Below, in pieces: positions 1 through 10,568 of a stretch of DNA of 64,000 bases. Both the position numbers and the translations under genes were made by a program. Numbering within the stretch: position 1 is the stretch's first letter; each line of letters starts with the position of its first letter. The notes under the pieces are model-generated. The model was given only the letters and a program-made list of their open reading frames with translations. It was not told where the DNA came from and did no database searches. This DNA is from Microbacterium forte (GTDB lineage: Bacteria > Actinomycetota > Actinomycetes > Actinomycetales > Microbacteriaceae): positions 3,472,001-3,536,000 of the forward strand of contig NZ_CP116871.1 of NCBI RefSeq assembly GCF_031885415.1, given 5' to 3'.

Positions 1-383
1 GAGATGTAGACGGGGATCTCGACGATCTCGTCGGAGGCGCACGAGCCGAAGCCGCCCGCGGCGAGCTCGTCGGCGTTGAACGCGCGGTCGGAGCCGATGA
101 AGTTCGACGAACCGGCGATGAAGTTCTCGCGGCCGGTGCCCGAACCCGTCGCGGTGTAGTTCACCGTGGTGTCGGGGTTGGCGGTCTGGAATGCGGCGAC
201 CCAGGACTGCTGGGCTGCTTCCTGCGAGGAGGCTCCGGTGGCCTCGATGGTGCCGGAGAGAGTGGATTCGCTCGGCGCGTCGGTGGTTCCGCCGGTTCCG
301 CCTTCGTTCGCGGCACAGCCGGCGAGGGCGAGAGCGGCCACGGCGCCGACGGCGCCGATACGTGCGATTCGGGAGATCTTCAC
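1..383 (-). CDS. pstS: Phosphate ABC transporter substrate-binding lipoprotein PstS (5' part, cut by window edge)
   Basis: Only the first 127 codons are inside the window; the rest lies before position 1. It begins with GTG at 383, behind an AAGGA ribosome site. The product opens with a basic n-region and a hydrophobic stretch ending in a lipobox LAGC with Cys23, so it should be a lipid-anchored surface protein. A Gly/Thr/Ser-rich linker is followed by a PstS-like N-terminal lobe: a GTIEATGAS start, a GSGTGRENF phosphate-loop-like segment and a GSDRAFN segment. PstS captures phosphate for the PstCAB permease, whose genes would be expected upstream of position 1. The nearby phoU, ppk and senX3-regX3 genes and a PHO-box-like repeat just upstream support the call. 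Confidence 0.9.
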   Translation of the reverse strand, partial: MKISRIARIGAVGAVAALALAGCAANEGGTGGTTDAPSESTLSGTIEATGASSQEAAQQSWVAAFQTANPDTTVNYTATGSGTGRENFIAGSSNFIGSDRAFNADELAAGGFGSCASDEIVEIPVYI

Positions 384-449
384 TGTGGATCCTTCGATCT
401 TTGATGTGGTGGGGCCCGGTGCAGGGCACACAGTGACGCTATGTGCGGC

Positions 450-490
450 GGTTAACGAGACTCTCCCGCGCAGGTGAACGGCAGGTGAAC
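450..490 (-). promoter_or_regulatory. Putative PHO box upstream of pstS
   Basis: Two perfect 11-bp tandem units (caggtgaacgg at 471-481 and 482-492) place GTTCACC, read on the minus strand, at 473-479 and 484-490. A related GTTAACC lies at 450-456, 23 bp away, so it is one base out of register. GTTCACC units spaced 11 bp are the known PHO-box architecture of Streptomyces PhoP. The site sits 67-107 bp upstream of the pstS start, where phosphate-starvation activation by the RegX3/PhoP protein encoded at 10565-11248 would be expected. Binding is inferred. Confidence 0.7.
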
Positions 491-513
491 GGCGCGCGTC
501 TCTCTGGGGCATG

Positions 514-549
514 CGAAAGGCCGCATCCGTTGACGGATGCGGCCTTTCG
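514..549. terminator. Terminator-like hairpin after mutT1
   Basis: A perfect 16-bp stem (514-529 with 534-549) and a TTGA loop lie 17 bp beyond the mutT1 stop, between mutT1 and the pstS promoter. There is no strong T-run, so termination efficiency is uncertain. It would end the ppk-mutT1 message and insulate pstS. Confidence 0.7.
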
Positions 550-566
550 TCGTCTTTCGCAGCGCG

Positions 567-1540
567 CTAGACCTTGGGGATGTGCGTCTCGATCGCGATG
601 ATCCCCGACCCCGGGTTGGAGGCCGAGAGGTGCGCGACCGAGAAGGCGGCCGGTTCGAGGTCGGCCGCGCTGCTGACATAGGAGCCGCGGACGGTTCCGG
701 TGGCCAGGGCGATCTCGGTCAGGATTCCCGGGAGCACAGGGCCATGGCTGCACAGCACTGCCGGCTTGCCCGACCGCACGCGGCGACCGACGATCGAACG
801 CAGATCGTCTTCGCCGTCCTCCCACGCGTCCTGACTGATCTTCGGCGTGGTGACGGTCTTCCGATCGAGGGCCTTCGCGAGCGGGGTCACGGTCTGCATG
901 CAGCGCACGGCATCACTCGTGATGATCTTGCGCACGCCGAAGGCCCGCAGCGGGCCGACGATCGACTTCGCCTGATGCAGGCCTCGATCGGTCAGAGGAC
1001 GTTCGGCATCCGGGCCGTCCCAGTCGCCGCGCGAGAGCGCCTTCGCGTGGCGCAGGGCGATGATCGGGAACGTGCGCAGCACGCCGTCATCGACGAGCTG
1101 AGCGAAGAAGTCGAGGATCTCGATGTCGACCGGGTAGCTCAGCCGGTCGCGCGCCTTCTTGACGCTGACCCATTCGAGCGCGGCGATCTCGCGATTCGGC
1201 ACGAACGTCGAGGCGCGGATCGCGTCGGACGTGGCCTCGGCCGCCCAGTAGTGCACGACCTTCTGCTTGCTGGAGGGCAGATGGTAGCGGCTCACGCCGA
1301 CGGGGACTCCGAGCGAGACGCGGATGCCGGTCTCTTCGTGCACCTCCCGCACAGCCGTCTCGGCGAGCATCTCACCGGGGTCGACCTTGCCCTTGGGAAG
1401 CGTGACGTCGCGGTACTTGGTGCGATGGATCAGAAGGATCCGCAGCTTGCCGTCGATGAGTCGCCAGACGACCGCGCCGGCCGCGTACACGGCCTTGTCC
1501 GTCCACTTCGACCGTGCTGCCCTGGTGCTCGAATCGTCGT

Positions 1541-1544
<4 letters not shown>
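567..1544 (-). CDS. mutT1: NUDIX hydrolase with C-terminal histidine phosphatase domain (MutT1 type)
   Basis: This 325-residue, two-domain protein starts at ATG 1544, whose ATGA overlaps the ppk stop; longer upstream starts would run into ppk. The N-terminal half carries a complete Nudix box (GKVDPGE, then REVHEETGI, residues about 45-70). The C-terminal half starts near residue 165 with the histidine-phosphatase signature RHAK and has a second active-site-like SHGP. In mycobacteria this architecture is MutT1, which removes 8-oxo-dGTP and diadenosine polyphosphates, and mutT1 lies beside ppk there too (Rv2985/Rv2984). Co-transcription with ppk is likely. The exact substrate here is inferred from the family. 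Confidence 0.88.
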
Positions 1545-3715
<2,171 letters not shown>

Positions 3716-3724
3716 CTAAGCACC

Positions 3725-3746
3725 GTGAGGTGACGCGCGTGTGAAC
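3725..3746 (-). promoter_or_regulatory. Putative PHO box upstream of ppk
   Basis: On the minus strand two 11-bp units read GTTCACACGCG and CGTCACCTCAC, matching GTTCACC at 6/7 and 5/7 positions with exact 11-bp spacing. The repeat ends 9 bp before the first ppk start. At that distance it might overlap or lie downstream of the promoter, so its sign of control is unclear. Compare the units before pstS and phoU. Confidence 0.55.
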
Positions 3747-3760
3747 TGACGGTGCGTGCG

Positions 3761-4444
3761 TCACCGCGATGCGGCGACCGTCTCCTCGTCGTACACGTTG
3801 AATCGGTAGCCGACATTGCGGACCGTGCCGATGATCTGCTCCTGGTCGCCCAGCTTCGCCCGCAGGCGTCGCACGTGCACATCGACGGTTCTTGTGCCGC
3901 CGAAGTAGTCGTAGCCCCACACCTCGCTGAGCAGCTGCTCGCGCGTGAACACCCGCGACGGGTGCGTGGCGAGGAAGTGCAGGAGCTGGAACTCCTTGTA
4001 GGTGAGGTCCAGCGGGCGCCCTCTGAGCTTCGCCGAATACGACTGCTCGTCGATCGTGACGCCGGAGGCCTGCACGCGCGTCGGCTCTGCGACCTCGTCC
4101 CGGCGGGCGAGGGCGAGTCGCACGCGGGCATCGGTCTCGGCCGGGCCGGCGGTGGCGAGGAGCACGTCGTCGATGCCCCAGTCCCCGGACAGTGCGCTCA
4201 TCCCGCCCTCCGTCACGACGAGCAGCAGCGGCGCATCCTGACCGGTGGCTCGCAGCAGGCGGCAGAGCGACTTCGCGCCGACGAGGTCGAGACGCCCGTC
4301 GACGATCACGATGTCGTATTCGGGGGCGCTCACGAGTTGGGCGGGCTCGGCCGGGATCTGGCGCACTCGATGGCTGAGGAGCTCGAGTGCGGGCAGGACC
4401 TGCTCCGAGACCGGAGCATTGGTCAACACCAGGACCTGGGCCAC
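3761..4444 (-). CDS. glnR: Orphan OmpR-family response regulator, GlnR type
   Basis: 227 residues. I chose GTG 4444 because AGGAG sits 5 nt upstream; GTG 4450 overlaps that site. The receiver half ([11 protein letters not shown]..., then [12 protein letters not shown] near residue 50) is of the atypical GlnR type and shows no acidic pocket like that of phosphorylated regulators. The C-terminal winged helix is strongly conserved: [47 protein letters not shown] and [10 protein letters not shown]. GlnR proteins control nitrogen assimilation, and in some actinomycetes are linked to PhoP. No histidine kinase is adjacent. The match to the GlnR family is good, but the regulon here is unknown. Confidence 0.78.
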   Translation of the reverse strand: MAQVLVLTNAPVSEQVLPALELLSHRVRQIPAEPAQLVSAPEYDIVIVDGRLDLVGAKSLCRLLRATGQDAPLLLVVTEGGMSALSGDWGIDDVLLATAGPAETDARVRLALARRDEVAEPTRVQASGVTIDEQSYSAKLRGRPLDLTYKEFQLLHFLATHPSRVFTREQLLSEVWGYDYFGGTRTVDVHVRRLRAKLGDQEQIIGTVRNVGYRFNVYDEETVAASR

Positions 4445-4504
4445 ACGCACTCCTTCCGGACGGCGGGGTACGCCGTGCCGCAATGATACCGGGCGCCGAT
4501 GGGT

Positions 4505-4510
4505 CACAAT
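4505..4510 (+). promoter_or_regulatory. -10 element for a leaderless start at 4517
   Basis: CACAAT is followed by exactly 6 nt and then ATG 4517, so transcription would begin on the start codon. GGAG lies in the 6-nt gap, so ordinary initiation cannot be excluded. The first base departs from TANNNT. Confidence 0.4.
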
Positions 4511-4516
4511 GGAGTC

Positions 4517-4804
4517 ATGACGGATCCAGCGCTCGCACCGCGTAATGCTTTCGTCGGCGTGCTCATCGTCTGGGCGGTCGCCTTCGTCGCCTCGATCGGC
4601 GTGGGCATCTTCGTCGCCGAGGAGTGGCGAGTGCCGTGGCTGCTCGTGGTCTTCGGCGCGATCGTGCTCCTCTCCTTCGCCGTGCAGCTGCAGTACGGGC
4701 GCACGCAGGGCTTCATCTTCCGCGTGGGCGCCAGCACCATCGGCGCACTGCTGCTGATGGGCGTGATCTCGGTCGGCTTCGGCCTCGCCGCTCTCGTCAC
4801 CTGA
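4517..4804 (+). CDS. Small three-helix membrane protein of unknown function
   Basis: 95 residues, starting at ATG 4517 rather than upstream ATG 4499, since 4517 has both a GGAG and a -10 at leaderless spacing. After a short polar head ([10 protein letters not shown]) there are three hydrophobic segments, at about residues 9-30, 35-54 and 67-93, with a short charged loop (QYGRTQG) between the second and third. I see no catalytic motif. It is transcribed away from glnR and followed by another small membrane ORF and the nitrobindin-like gene. I do not recognise the family. Confidence 0.72.
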   Translation: MTDPALAPRNAFVGVLIVWAVAFVASIGVGIFVAEEWRVPWLLVVFGAIVLLSFAVQLQYGRTQGFIFRVGASTIGALLLMGVISVGFGLAALVT

Positions 4805-4849
4805 TCAGCGGACGAGACACCCGGCCTGCTGGAGGGTAAAGTGGAGGCC

Positions 4850-4963
4850 ATGGACCTCATGGCGCTCGAACTCTTCTTCATCGGCCTTCTGGGCCTGGCG
4901 AGCCTCGCAATCGCCTTCGTCTCGGTCGTCGTGCTGCGGAACCTCTTCCGCGGCCAGCGCTGA
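4850..4963 (+). CDS. Single-pass small membrane protein (37 aa)
   Basis: Encodes MDLMALELFFIGLLGLASLA followed by IAFVSVVVLRNLFRGQR: one hydrophobic helix, then a positively charged end, so an N-out/C-in single-span peptide is likely. GGAGG lies 4 nt before the ATG, and TAAAGT ends 7 nt before it. The next gene starts 5 nt after its stop, so the two are probably co-translated. The clean helix and good start signals make it a credible gene; its function is unknown. Confidence 0.65.
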   Translation: MDLMALELFFIGLLGLASLAIAFVSVVVLRNLFRGQR

Positions 4964-4968
4964 GCATC

Positions 4969-5571
4969 GTGCTCGAGCTGCCCACCGATCTCCCGGCCGA
5001 CCTCGCCCCGCTCTCGTGGCTGATCGGCGTCTGGGAGGGCACCGGGGTCATCGACTATCCGGTCGGCGACGACCGTCTGCAGGGCGAGTTCACCCATCGG
5101 GTGAGCTTCAGCCATGACGGCGGCCCCTTCCTGAACTACTCCGCGACGGCGATCCTGGCGGGCGAAGACGGCGCCGTCTCGATCCCGCTCGTCGCCGAAA
5201 GCGGCTACTGGCGTCTGTCCCGGCCGGCCTCCGACTCCGACGCCGGCCCCGCACTGCTGCCGCCGCGCGCGGAGCAGGTCGTGCGCAGCGTCGACGACGT
5301 GGAGGAACTGCGCGCTCCCTCAGGCGGCTTCCCGATCGAGGTCTCGATCGCCCACGCCGACGGGACGCTCGAGCTCTACCTCGGCGAGATCAACGGTCCG
5401 CGTATCGACATCGCCTCCGACGCCATCGTGCGCGGAGCCGGGGCCAAGGAGTACGGCGCAGCCACGCGGATGTACGGCCTGGTCGACAACCACCTTCTCT
5501 GGGCCTGGGACATCGCGGCTCTCGGCACGCCGATGCGGTCTCACGCCTCCGCTCGACTCGCGAAGGTCTGA
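4969..5571 (+). CDS. Nitrobindin-like heme-binding beta-barrel protein (THAP4/DUF1794 family)
   Basis: 200 residues from GTG 4969, five bases after the 37-aa ORF. The family signature SWLIGVWEGTG (residues 16-26) is at the N-terminus. Later come an FLNYSATAIL strand and C-terminal ALGTPMRSHASARL, the region carrying the family's heme-ligand histidine. Nitrobindins are cytoplasmic ten-stranded barrels that hold ferric heme and may handle nitric oxide or peroxynitrite. Its stop is one nucleotide from the YgfZ-like gene, an arrangement I would expect to be co-transcribed. Family assignment is confident; physiological role is not. Confidence 0.85.
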   Translation: MLELPTDLPADLAPLSWLIGVWEGTGVIDYPVGDDRLQGEFTHRVSFSHDGGPFLNYSATAILAGEDGAVSIPLVAESGYWRLSRPASDSDAGPALLPPRAEQVVRSVDDVEELRAPSGGFPIEVSIAHADGTLELYLGEINGPRIDIASDAIVRGAGAKEYGAATRMYGLVDNHLLWAWDIAALGTPMRSHASARLAKV

Positions 5572-5572
5572 C

Positions 5573-6694
5573 ATGACCGGATTCACCGACTTCCCGGGCG
5601 CTGTGATCGCCGAGCACGGGATCGCGCACTTCGGCGACGCCTTCCGCGAGCAGCGTCGTCTCGCAGACGGCGCGGCCCTGGTTCCGCTCGACGACCGGAC
5701 GGTCATCGAAGTCGCCGGTCCCGAACGTCTGGGGTGGCTGGACTCGATCACCTCTCAGTCCGTGGGGCGACTCGCTGCCGGCGAGAGCACGGAACTGCTG
5801 GTGCTCGACCCTCAGGGGCGCGTCGAGCACGCGGCAGGGGTCGTCGACGACGGCTCGTCGACCTGGCTGATCGCCGACACCGACGACGCGGAGGCGCTCG
5901 CGACCTGGCTGACGCGCATGAAGTTCCGCACCCAGGCGACCGTGGCTGTGCGCCCCGATCTGGCGTTGCTCGGCTTCGTCGACGGTGGCGCGGCGGCTGA
6001 GCGTGCGACTGCTGCCGCATCCGCTCCGTCCGGCGCTCCGCTGATCTGGGCCGACCCCTGGCAGCGCGTGAGCGCGGGTGGTCATCAGTACGCCGAGGTC
6101 ACCGATCACCCGGGCGCGGAGCTCGCGTGGAGGGTGGCGATCGCGACGACCGACGCCGCCAACGCGCTCGCCGCGACCCTGTCGTCCGAAGAGGTGGCAG
6201 GGCTCCTCGCCGCCGAGGCACTGCGCGTCGCCGCCTGGCGTCCGCGGTGGTCGGCCGAGGTCGACGAGCGCTCGCTGCCCCACGAATCCGACTGGATCCG
6301 CACCGCGGTGCACCTGAACAAGGGGTGCTACCGCGGCCAGGAGACGGTGGCCAAGGTGCACAACCTCGGACACCCGCCTCGCAGGCTCGCGGCGCTGCAC
6401 CTCGACGGCAGCGAGGCGGTGCTGCCGGCAGTCGGCGATGCGGTCTTCGCCGGCGACGACGAGGTGGGGCACATCACCTCCGTCGCCAGACACCATGAAG
6501 ACGGCCCGATCGCGCTCGCGATCCTGTCTCGTCGCACACCGGTGGGCGATCTCGTCGTCCGAGCCGAGGGCGCAGACATCGCCGCGACCCAGCAGGTCAT
6601 CGTGCCGGCGGATGCGGGTGCCATGGCCGACATCCCGCGCCTCACCCGGCTGTCCCGTCGCCCCAGCGCTCCGGATCCCCGTCAGGCGGGCTGA
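5573..6694 (+). CDS. ygfZ: Folate-binding YgfZ/GcvT-like protein for Fe-S enzyme maintenance
   Basis: 373 residues in a GcvT-like fold. The YgfZ signature KGCYRGQETVAK lies at about 249-260 and holds the conserved cysteine. The N-terminal GPERLGWLDSITSQ and LDPQGRVEHAAGV segments match the folate-binding half. YgfZ proteins support tetrahydrofolate-dependent repair or assembly of some Fe-S enzymes such as MiaB. No glycine-cleavage genes are near, arguing against GcvT itself. It begins one base after the nitrobindin gene. Confidence 0.87.
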   Translation: MTGFTDFPGAVIAEHGIAHFGDAFREQRRLADGAALVPLDDRTVIEVAGPERLGWLDSITSQSVGRLAAGESTELLVLDPQGRVEHAAGVVDDGSSTWLIADTDDAEALATWLTRMKFRTQATVAVRPDLALLGFVDGGAAAERATAAASAPSGAPLIWADPWQRVSAGGHQYAEVTDHPGAELAWRVAIATTDAANALAATLSSEEVAGLLAAEALRVAAWRPRWSAEVDERSLPHESDWIRTAVHLNKGCYRGQETVAKVHNLGHPPRRLAALHLDGSEAVLPAVGDAVFAGDDEVGHITSVARHHEDGPIALAILSRRTPVGDLVVRAEGADIAATQQVIVPADAGAMADIPRLTRLSRRPSAPDPRQAG

Positions 6695-6712
6695 GCGAGG
6701 CGTGCAGGGCCC

Positions 6713-6742
6713 ACCCGTCAGGGGAGCACCCGTCAGGGGAGC
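6713..6742. repeat. 15-bp perfect tandem duplication across the end of the methyltransferase gene
   Basis: The unit acccgtcaggggagc occurs twice head-to-tail (6713-6727 and 6728-6742). It includes the stop codon of the methyltransferase gene, so a second in-frame stop follows 15 bp later. The last codons come from one copy. This looks like a recent slippage duplication. Confidence 0.85.
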
Positions 6743-7557
6743 GGAGCCACCGCATCCCAGGGGAGCGTGAGCTCGCCCAGTCGCCACCTGGTCTTGCCGC
6801 CCAGCACCGGCCACCCCTGATCCCGGAGCGCCGCGACCGCGGCCAGGAACCGCTGCGTCGCGCCGAAAGTCGACAGCGGTGCTGCACGGTCCCATTCGCG
6901 GTCGAGGTCGACGAGCAGGGAGTGGATCCGCTCGCCAGGCACGTTGCGGTGGATGAGAGCCTTCGGCAGCCGCTCTGCGACGATGCTCGGATGTTCGAGG
7001 TCGGCGAGTCGGAGCGAGATCGTGAATCGCAGCGGCGCTCCCGTCGGGCCCACGTCGACCCAGCTCGACACGCGCCCGATCTCATCGCAGGTGCCCTCGA
7101 CGAGAAGCCCGTCACGAGACAGCCGAGTCGACATCGTGCGCCAGGCGCTCGCGACGTCGCCCTCGTCGTACTGCCGCAGCACGTTCATGGCCCGGATCAC
7201 TGCGGGTCGGCGTCCGGCCGGCAGCGGCACCTCGAACCCTCCACGGGCGAACGAGACTCGGAGGTCGGGGGAGAAGGGCGTGCGCGCAGCCTGCACCTCG
7301 ACGAGCTGGCGGTTCGCGGTGGCCACTCGCTCCGGATCGATCTCGAGGCCACGCACCTCGGCATCCGCGCGGACGCGCCGCAGACGGGTCGCGAGCTCGA
7401 ACGCCGTCACGCCGCTGGCGCCGTAGCCGAGGTCGATCACCAGCGGGTCTTCGGCTCGGCGGAACGCGGGGCTCGCCGCGATCCATCGATCGTTGCGGCG
7501 CAGCCGGTTCGTCCCGGTTGTGCCGCGGGTCGGCCGACCGAGAGGAGATGACGCCAT
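6733..7557 (-). CDS. Class I SAM-dependent methyltransferase-like protein
   Basis: 274 residues from ATG 7557 with an AGGA about 9 nt upstream. A Rossmann motif I is seen as LVIDLGYGASGVTAFELATR (about residues 39-58), with an acidic motif II (RGLEIDPERV, about 75-84) and RAMNVLRQYDEGDV as the post-I/IV region. The C-terminal third, with the segments WVDVGPTGAPLRFTISLRLA and GKTRWRLGELTLPWDAVAP, is typical of an actinobacterial family annotated only as methyltransferase. The substrate is unknown. It is divergent from gpmA with a 60-bp gap. Confidence 0.75.
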   Translation of the reverse strand: MASSPLGRPTRGTTGTNRLRRNDRWIAASPAFRRAEDPLVIDLGYGASGVTAFELATRLRRVRADAEVRGLEIDPERVATANRQLVEVQAARTPFSPDLRVSFARGGFEVPLPAGRRPAVIRAMNVLRQYDEGDVASAWRTMSTRLSRDGLLVEGTCDEIGRVSSWVDVGPTGAPLRFTISLRLADLEHPSIVAERLPKALIHRNVPGERIHSLLVDLDREWDRAAPLSTFGATQRFLAAVAALRDQGWPVLGGKTRWRLGELTLPWDAVAPLP

Positions 7558-7605
7558 GCGTCAATCCTCGCAGGGCACGGGCGTGGACGCGTCGAGCTGC
7601 GCCGA

Positions 7606-7611
7606 TAAACT
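7606..7611 (+). promoter_or_regulatory. -10 box for leaderless gpmA
   Basis: TAAACT, six nucleotides, then ATG 7618, with no Shine-Dalgarno sequence between. This geometry predicts a transcript that starts at the A of the start codon. Confidence 0.65.
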
Positions 7612-7617
7612 GACGTC

Positions 7618-8367
7618 ATGACTTCGAAGCGCACCCTGATCCTGCTCCGTCACGGCCGGAGCGAGTGGAACGAACTGAACCTGTTCACCGGCTGGGTGGA
7701 CGTCCGCCTCAACGAGCAGGGCAAGAAGGAGGCTCAGCGCGGCGGCGAGCTGCTGGCCGAGGCCGGCATCCTGCCCGACGTGCTGCACACCTCTCTGCTC
7801 AGCCGTGCGATCCAGACCGCGAACATCGCGCTCGACGCAGCCGACCGCCTGTGGATTCCCGTGACCCGTTCGTGGCGCCTCAACGAGCGTCACTACGGCG
7901 CCCTGCAGGGCAAGGACAAGGCGCAGACCCTCGAGGAGTTCGGCCCCGAGCAGTTCCAGCTGTGGCGTCGCTCGTTCGACGTGCCGCCGCCCCTGCTCGA
8001 CGATGAGAGCGAGTTCAGCCAGGTCGGCGATGTGCGATACGCCGACATCGACGGCGACGTGCCCCGCACCGAGTCGCTGAAGCTCGTGATCGACCGCCTG
8101 CTGCCGTACTGGAACGACGCGATCGTCCCCGACCTCGAGGCCGGCAAGACGGTTCTCGTCACCGCCCACGGCAACTCGCTGCGCGGCCTGGTGAAGCACC
8201 TCGAGGGCATCAGCGACGACGACATCGCCGAACTCAACATCCCCACCGGCATTCCGCTGGTCTACGAGCTCGACGAGAACAACGTCCCGACCGGCCCCGG
8301 TCGTTACCTCGACCCCGAGGCCGCTGCCGCAGGCGCCGCCGCCGTGGCTGCACAGGGCAAGAAGTAG
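7618..8367 (+). CDS. gpmA: 2,3-bisphosphoglycerate-dependent phosphoglycerate mutase
   Basis: 249 residues, the usual length. It interconverts 3- and 2-phosphoglycerate in glycolysis. The catalytic phosphohistidine is in [10 protein letters not shown] (residues 9-18), followed by [23 protein letters not shown] and the second histidine in [16 protein letters not shown]. The C-terminus is Ala-rich and ends in GKK. Gpm beside senX3-regX3 is a conserved actinobacterial arrangement (gpm1-senX3-regX3 in mycobacteria); here phoU lies between, on the other strand. No ribosome site is visible, consistent with leaderless translation. Confidence 0.96.
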   Translation: MTSKRTLILLRHGRSEWNELNLFTGWVDVRLNEQGKKEAQRGGELLAEAGILPDVLHTSLLSRAIQTANIALDAADRLWIPVTRSWRLNERHYGALQGKDKAQTLEEFGPEQFQLWRRSFDVPPPLLDDESEFSQVGDVRYADIDGDVPRTESLKLVIDRLLPYWNDAIVPDLEAGKTVLVTAHGNSLRGLVKHLEGISDDDIAELNIPTGIPLVYELDENNVPTGPGRYLDPEAAAAGAAAVAAQGKK

Positions 8368-8378
8368 CACCGGACGAC

Positions 8379-8413
8379 GAAGGGGGCGGATGCTGTCAGC
8401 ATCCGCCCCCTTC
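8379..8413. terminator. Bidirectional terminator between gpmA and phoU
   Basis: A 16-bp perfect stem (8379-8394 with 8398-8413) has a GTC loop and short T/C-rich tails. It lies between the convergent stops of gpmA and phoU. The stem includes the cggatgc/gcatccg word that recurs in this window. Confidence 0.85.
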
Positions 8414-8430
8414 TTCTCTGTCGTGACGCC

Positions 8431-9129
8431 TCAGGCGTGCCCGAACTCGCGCTGCTGCTCGGCCGCGAGGGGGATGTCCTCCTCTTCGACGCGCCAGTCA
8501 CCGGTCGCGAGGTACACGACCTTCTTGGCGACGGCGACGGCGTGGTCGGCGAAGCGCTCGTGGTAGCGGCTGGCGAGCGTGGCGTCGACCGTCGCGGTCG
8601 CCTCGCCCTTCCAGTTGTCGCTGAGCACCTTCTCGAACACGCTGGCGTGCAGCTCGTCGATGTCATCGTCGGTGTTGCGGATGGTGTCGGCCAGGCGCAG
8701 GTCCTGGGTGCGCAGCAGCTCCGAGAGAGTGCGCGAGATCTCGACGTCGAGCTCGCCCATCTTGGTGAAGGTGCCCTTGAGACCCTTCGGGATCGCGCGC
8801 TCCGGGAAGCGGAGGCGAGCGAGCTGGGCGATGTGCTCTGACATGTCGCCCATGCGCTCGAGCGAGGCGCTGACACGCAGTGCGATCACCACGATGCGCA
8901 GGTCGCGGGCGACGGGTTGCTGACGGGCGAGGATCTCGATGGCCTGCTCGTCGAGCTTGACCGCCAGCTCGTCGATCTTCGCGTCGTCGGCGATGACCTC
9001 TTCGGCGAGCTCGACGTCGCTGGTGGCGAACGCACGCGTCGCCTTGTCGATCGAGACCGTGACGAGGTCGGCGATCTCCACGAGACGGGACTGCAGGTCC
9101 TCGAGGGACTGGTGGAAGACTTCGCGCAT
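8431..9129 (-). CDS. phoU: Phosphate signalling protein PhoU
   Basis: 232 residues starting at ATG 9129 (MREVFHQSLEDL), with AAAGG about 9 nt upstream. It is all-helical with two PhoU repeats: SIDKATRAFATSDVELAEEV in the first and RTQDLRLADTIRNTDDDIDE in the second. The metal-binding helix ALRVSASLERMGDMSEHIAQ is intact. PhoU links the PstSCAB transporter to the phosphate sensor kinase and keeps the regulon off in high phosphate. It is divergent from senX3 across a 221-bp gap carrying a three-unit PHO box. Confidence 0.94.
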   Translation of the reverse strand: MREVFHQSLEDLQSRLVEIADLVTVSIDKATRAFATSDVELAEEVIADDAKIDELAVKLDEQAIEILARQQPVARDLRIVVIALRVSASLERMGDMSEHIAQLARLRFPERAIPKGLKGTFTKMGELDVEISRTLSELLRTQDLRLADTIRNTDDDIDELHASVFEKVLSDNWKGEATATVDATLASRYHERFADHAVAVAKKVVYLATGDWRVEEEDIPLAAEQQREFGHA

Positions 9130-9249
9130 GTGGGCGCAACCTTTCATTCGGGTCTCGACTGTGGTGACAGCGCGAGACGGCTGGGTCGTCCGCGCGGGAG
9201 GAGAGGTCCGCGCTCCCGCACAGGCCCGAAAGCGATTGTCTGCTTCGAA

Positions 9250-9278
9250 GGTTAACGAACGGTGCCCAGCACGTGAAT
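9250..9278 (-). promoter_or_regulatory. Three-unit PHO box between phoU and senX3
   Basis: Read on the minus strand the units are ATTCACG, GGGCACC and GTTAACC, starting exactly 11 bp apart (plus-strand 9272, 9261, 9250). The match to GTTCACC is imperfect in each, but the phase is perfect. It lies about 120 bp upstream of phoU and 73-101 bp upstream of senX3, so it could serve either gene. Autoregulation by RegX3 is an inference. Confidence 0.65.
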
Positions 9279-9338
9279 AGTACTTCTCGCGTTGTTGCCA
9301 GCACAGGAGAACCCGCCGATCCGGCGGTGAACGCACTC

Positions 9339-9344
9339 TACGCT
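9339..9344 (+). promoter_or_regulatory. -10 box for leaderless senX3
   Basis: TACGCT is followed by exactly 6 nt and ATG 9351. No ribosome site precedes that ATG, which is the main reason for choosing it over GTG 9327 or an earlier start. Confidence 0.55.
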
Positions 9345-9350
9345 GTGGTT

Positions 9351-10568
9351 ATGACCTTGCCGCAGATCGCGCTGCTCGCGTTGGCCGTCGGCCTCGTGAT
9401 CGGCATCGGCCTTTCGCTTCTCATCGCCTGGGCGTACCGCGCCAGGGCACGGGTCGCCGACGAGACGTCACTCGCCGTTCCGGCGGGCGTCACCGCGGTG
9501 CTGGGCAGCATGGACGACGCAGCCTGCGTGGTCGATTCCTCGGGGCTCGTGCTCGCCGTCTCCAAAGCAGCCACGCGATTCGGCATAGAGGTGGGAGCAC
9601 CGCTGGAGAATCCCGAGCTGCGTCAGCTCGTGCGCGGCGGCCGCAACGACGGCGGCTCGGCGACCGAATCTCTGCGCATCACACGGGGCGGGCTCAGCCT
9701 CGATCCCCGACTCGTCTCGGCACGCGCGAGTGTGATCAGCCCCCGCATGACCCTGCTGATCATCCGCGATGTCACCGAGCAGGAGCGCCTGGATCAGATG
9801 CGCCGCGATTTCGTCGCCAACACCAGCCACGAGCTCAAGACCCCGGTCGGGGCGGTGACCCTGCTGGCCGAGGCCATCGAGTCCGCGGCGGACGATCCTG
9901 CGCAGGTGCGCCATTTCGCCACCCGGATCTCGGCCGAGGCCGCTCGTCTCGGTCAGCTGACCGGCCGCATCATGAGTCTGTCGAGGCTCCAGACCGACGA
10001 CGCGCTGTCGGACGTGCGCCCCGTCTCGATCGACGAGGTGCTGGCGACCGCCCTCGAGGCGCATGTCGTGCAGGCCGACTCGGCCGGGGTCGAGCTCGCT
10101 CGCGGCGGCGACCGGGGAGTCTGGGTGCGCGGTGACTCGCAGATCCTGATCGAGGCGTTCGGCAACCTGATCGCCAACGCGATCGTGTACTCCCCGAGAG
10201 GGTCCCGCGTCGGCATCGGAGTGAAGGCCGACGACGGTGTCGTCGAGATCGCGGTGTCCGACCAGGGCATCGGCATCGCGGAGGCGGATCGAGAGCGGAT
10301 CTTCGAGCGCTTCTACCGTGCAGACGAGGCGAGGTCGCGCCGCACCGGCGGAACCGGACTCGGACTCTCGATCGTCAAGCACGCCACACAGCGCCACGGT
10401 GGCGAGGTGCGCCTCTGGTCGCGCCCCGGACGAGGCTCGACCTTCACCATCAGGCTTCCCACGATCGATGCTCCCCCGAGCATCGACAGGGACAAGAAGA
10501 ACAAGAAGAAGCGCGAGCGCAAGGCGGCGAAGGCCGCAGCTCGCGTCCGAAACGGAGAGAACGCATGA
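9351..10568 (+). CDS. senX3: Phosphate sensor histidine kinase SenX3/PhoR type
   Basis: 405 residues from ATG 9351; longer in-frame starts exist back to 9273. One N-terminal membrane segment (ALLALAVGLVIGIGLSLLIA) is followed by a PAS-like domain (DDAACVVDSSGLVLAVSKAA), then the HisKA box NTSHELKTPVGAV with the phosphorylated His near residue 160. ATPase boxes follow: NLIANAIVYSP, DQGIGIAEADRERIFERFYR and GTGLGLSIVKH. An unusual lysine/arginine-rich tail (DKKNKKKRERKAAKAAAR) ends the protein. It senses phosphate through Pst/PhoU and phosphorylates RegX3, whose gene overlaps by 4 bp (ATGA). Confidence 0.92.
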   Translation: MTLPQIALLALAVGLVIGIGLSLLIAWAYRARARVADETSLAVPAGVTAVLGSMDDAACVVDSSGLVLAVSKAATRFGIEVGAPLENPELRQLVRGGRNDGGSATESLRITRGGLSLDPRLVSARASVISPRMTLLIIRDVTEQERLDQMRRDFVANTSHELKTPVGAVTLLAEAIESAADDPAQVRHFATRISAEAARLGQLTGRIMSLSRLQTDDALSDVRPVSIDEVLATALEAHVVQADSAGVELARGGDRGVWVRGDSQILIEAFGNLIANAIVYSPRGSRVGIGVKADDGVVEIAVSDQGIGIAEADRERIFERFYRADEARSRRTGGTGLGLSIVKHATQRHGGEVRLWSRPGRGSTFTIRLPTIDAPPSIDRDKKNKKKRERKAAKAAARVRNGENA

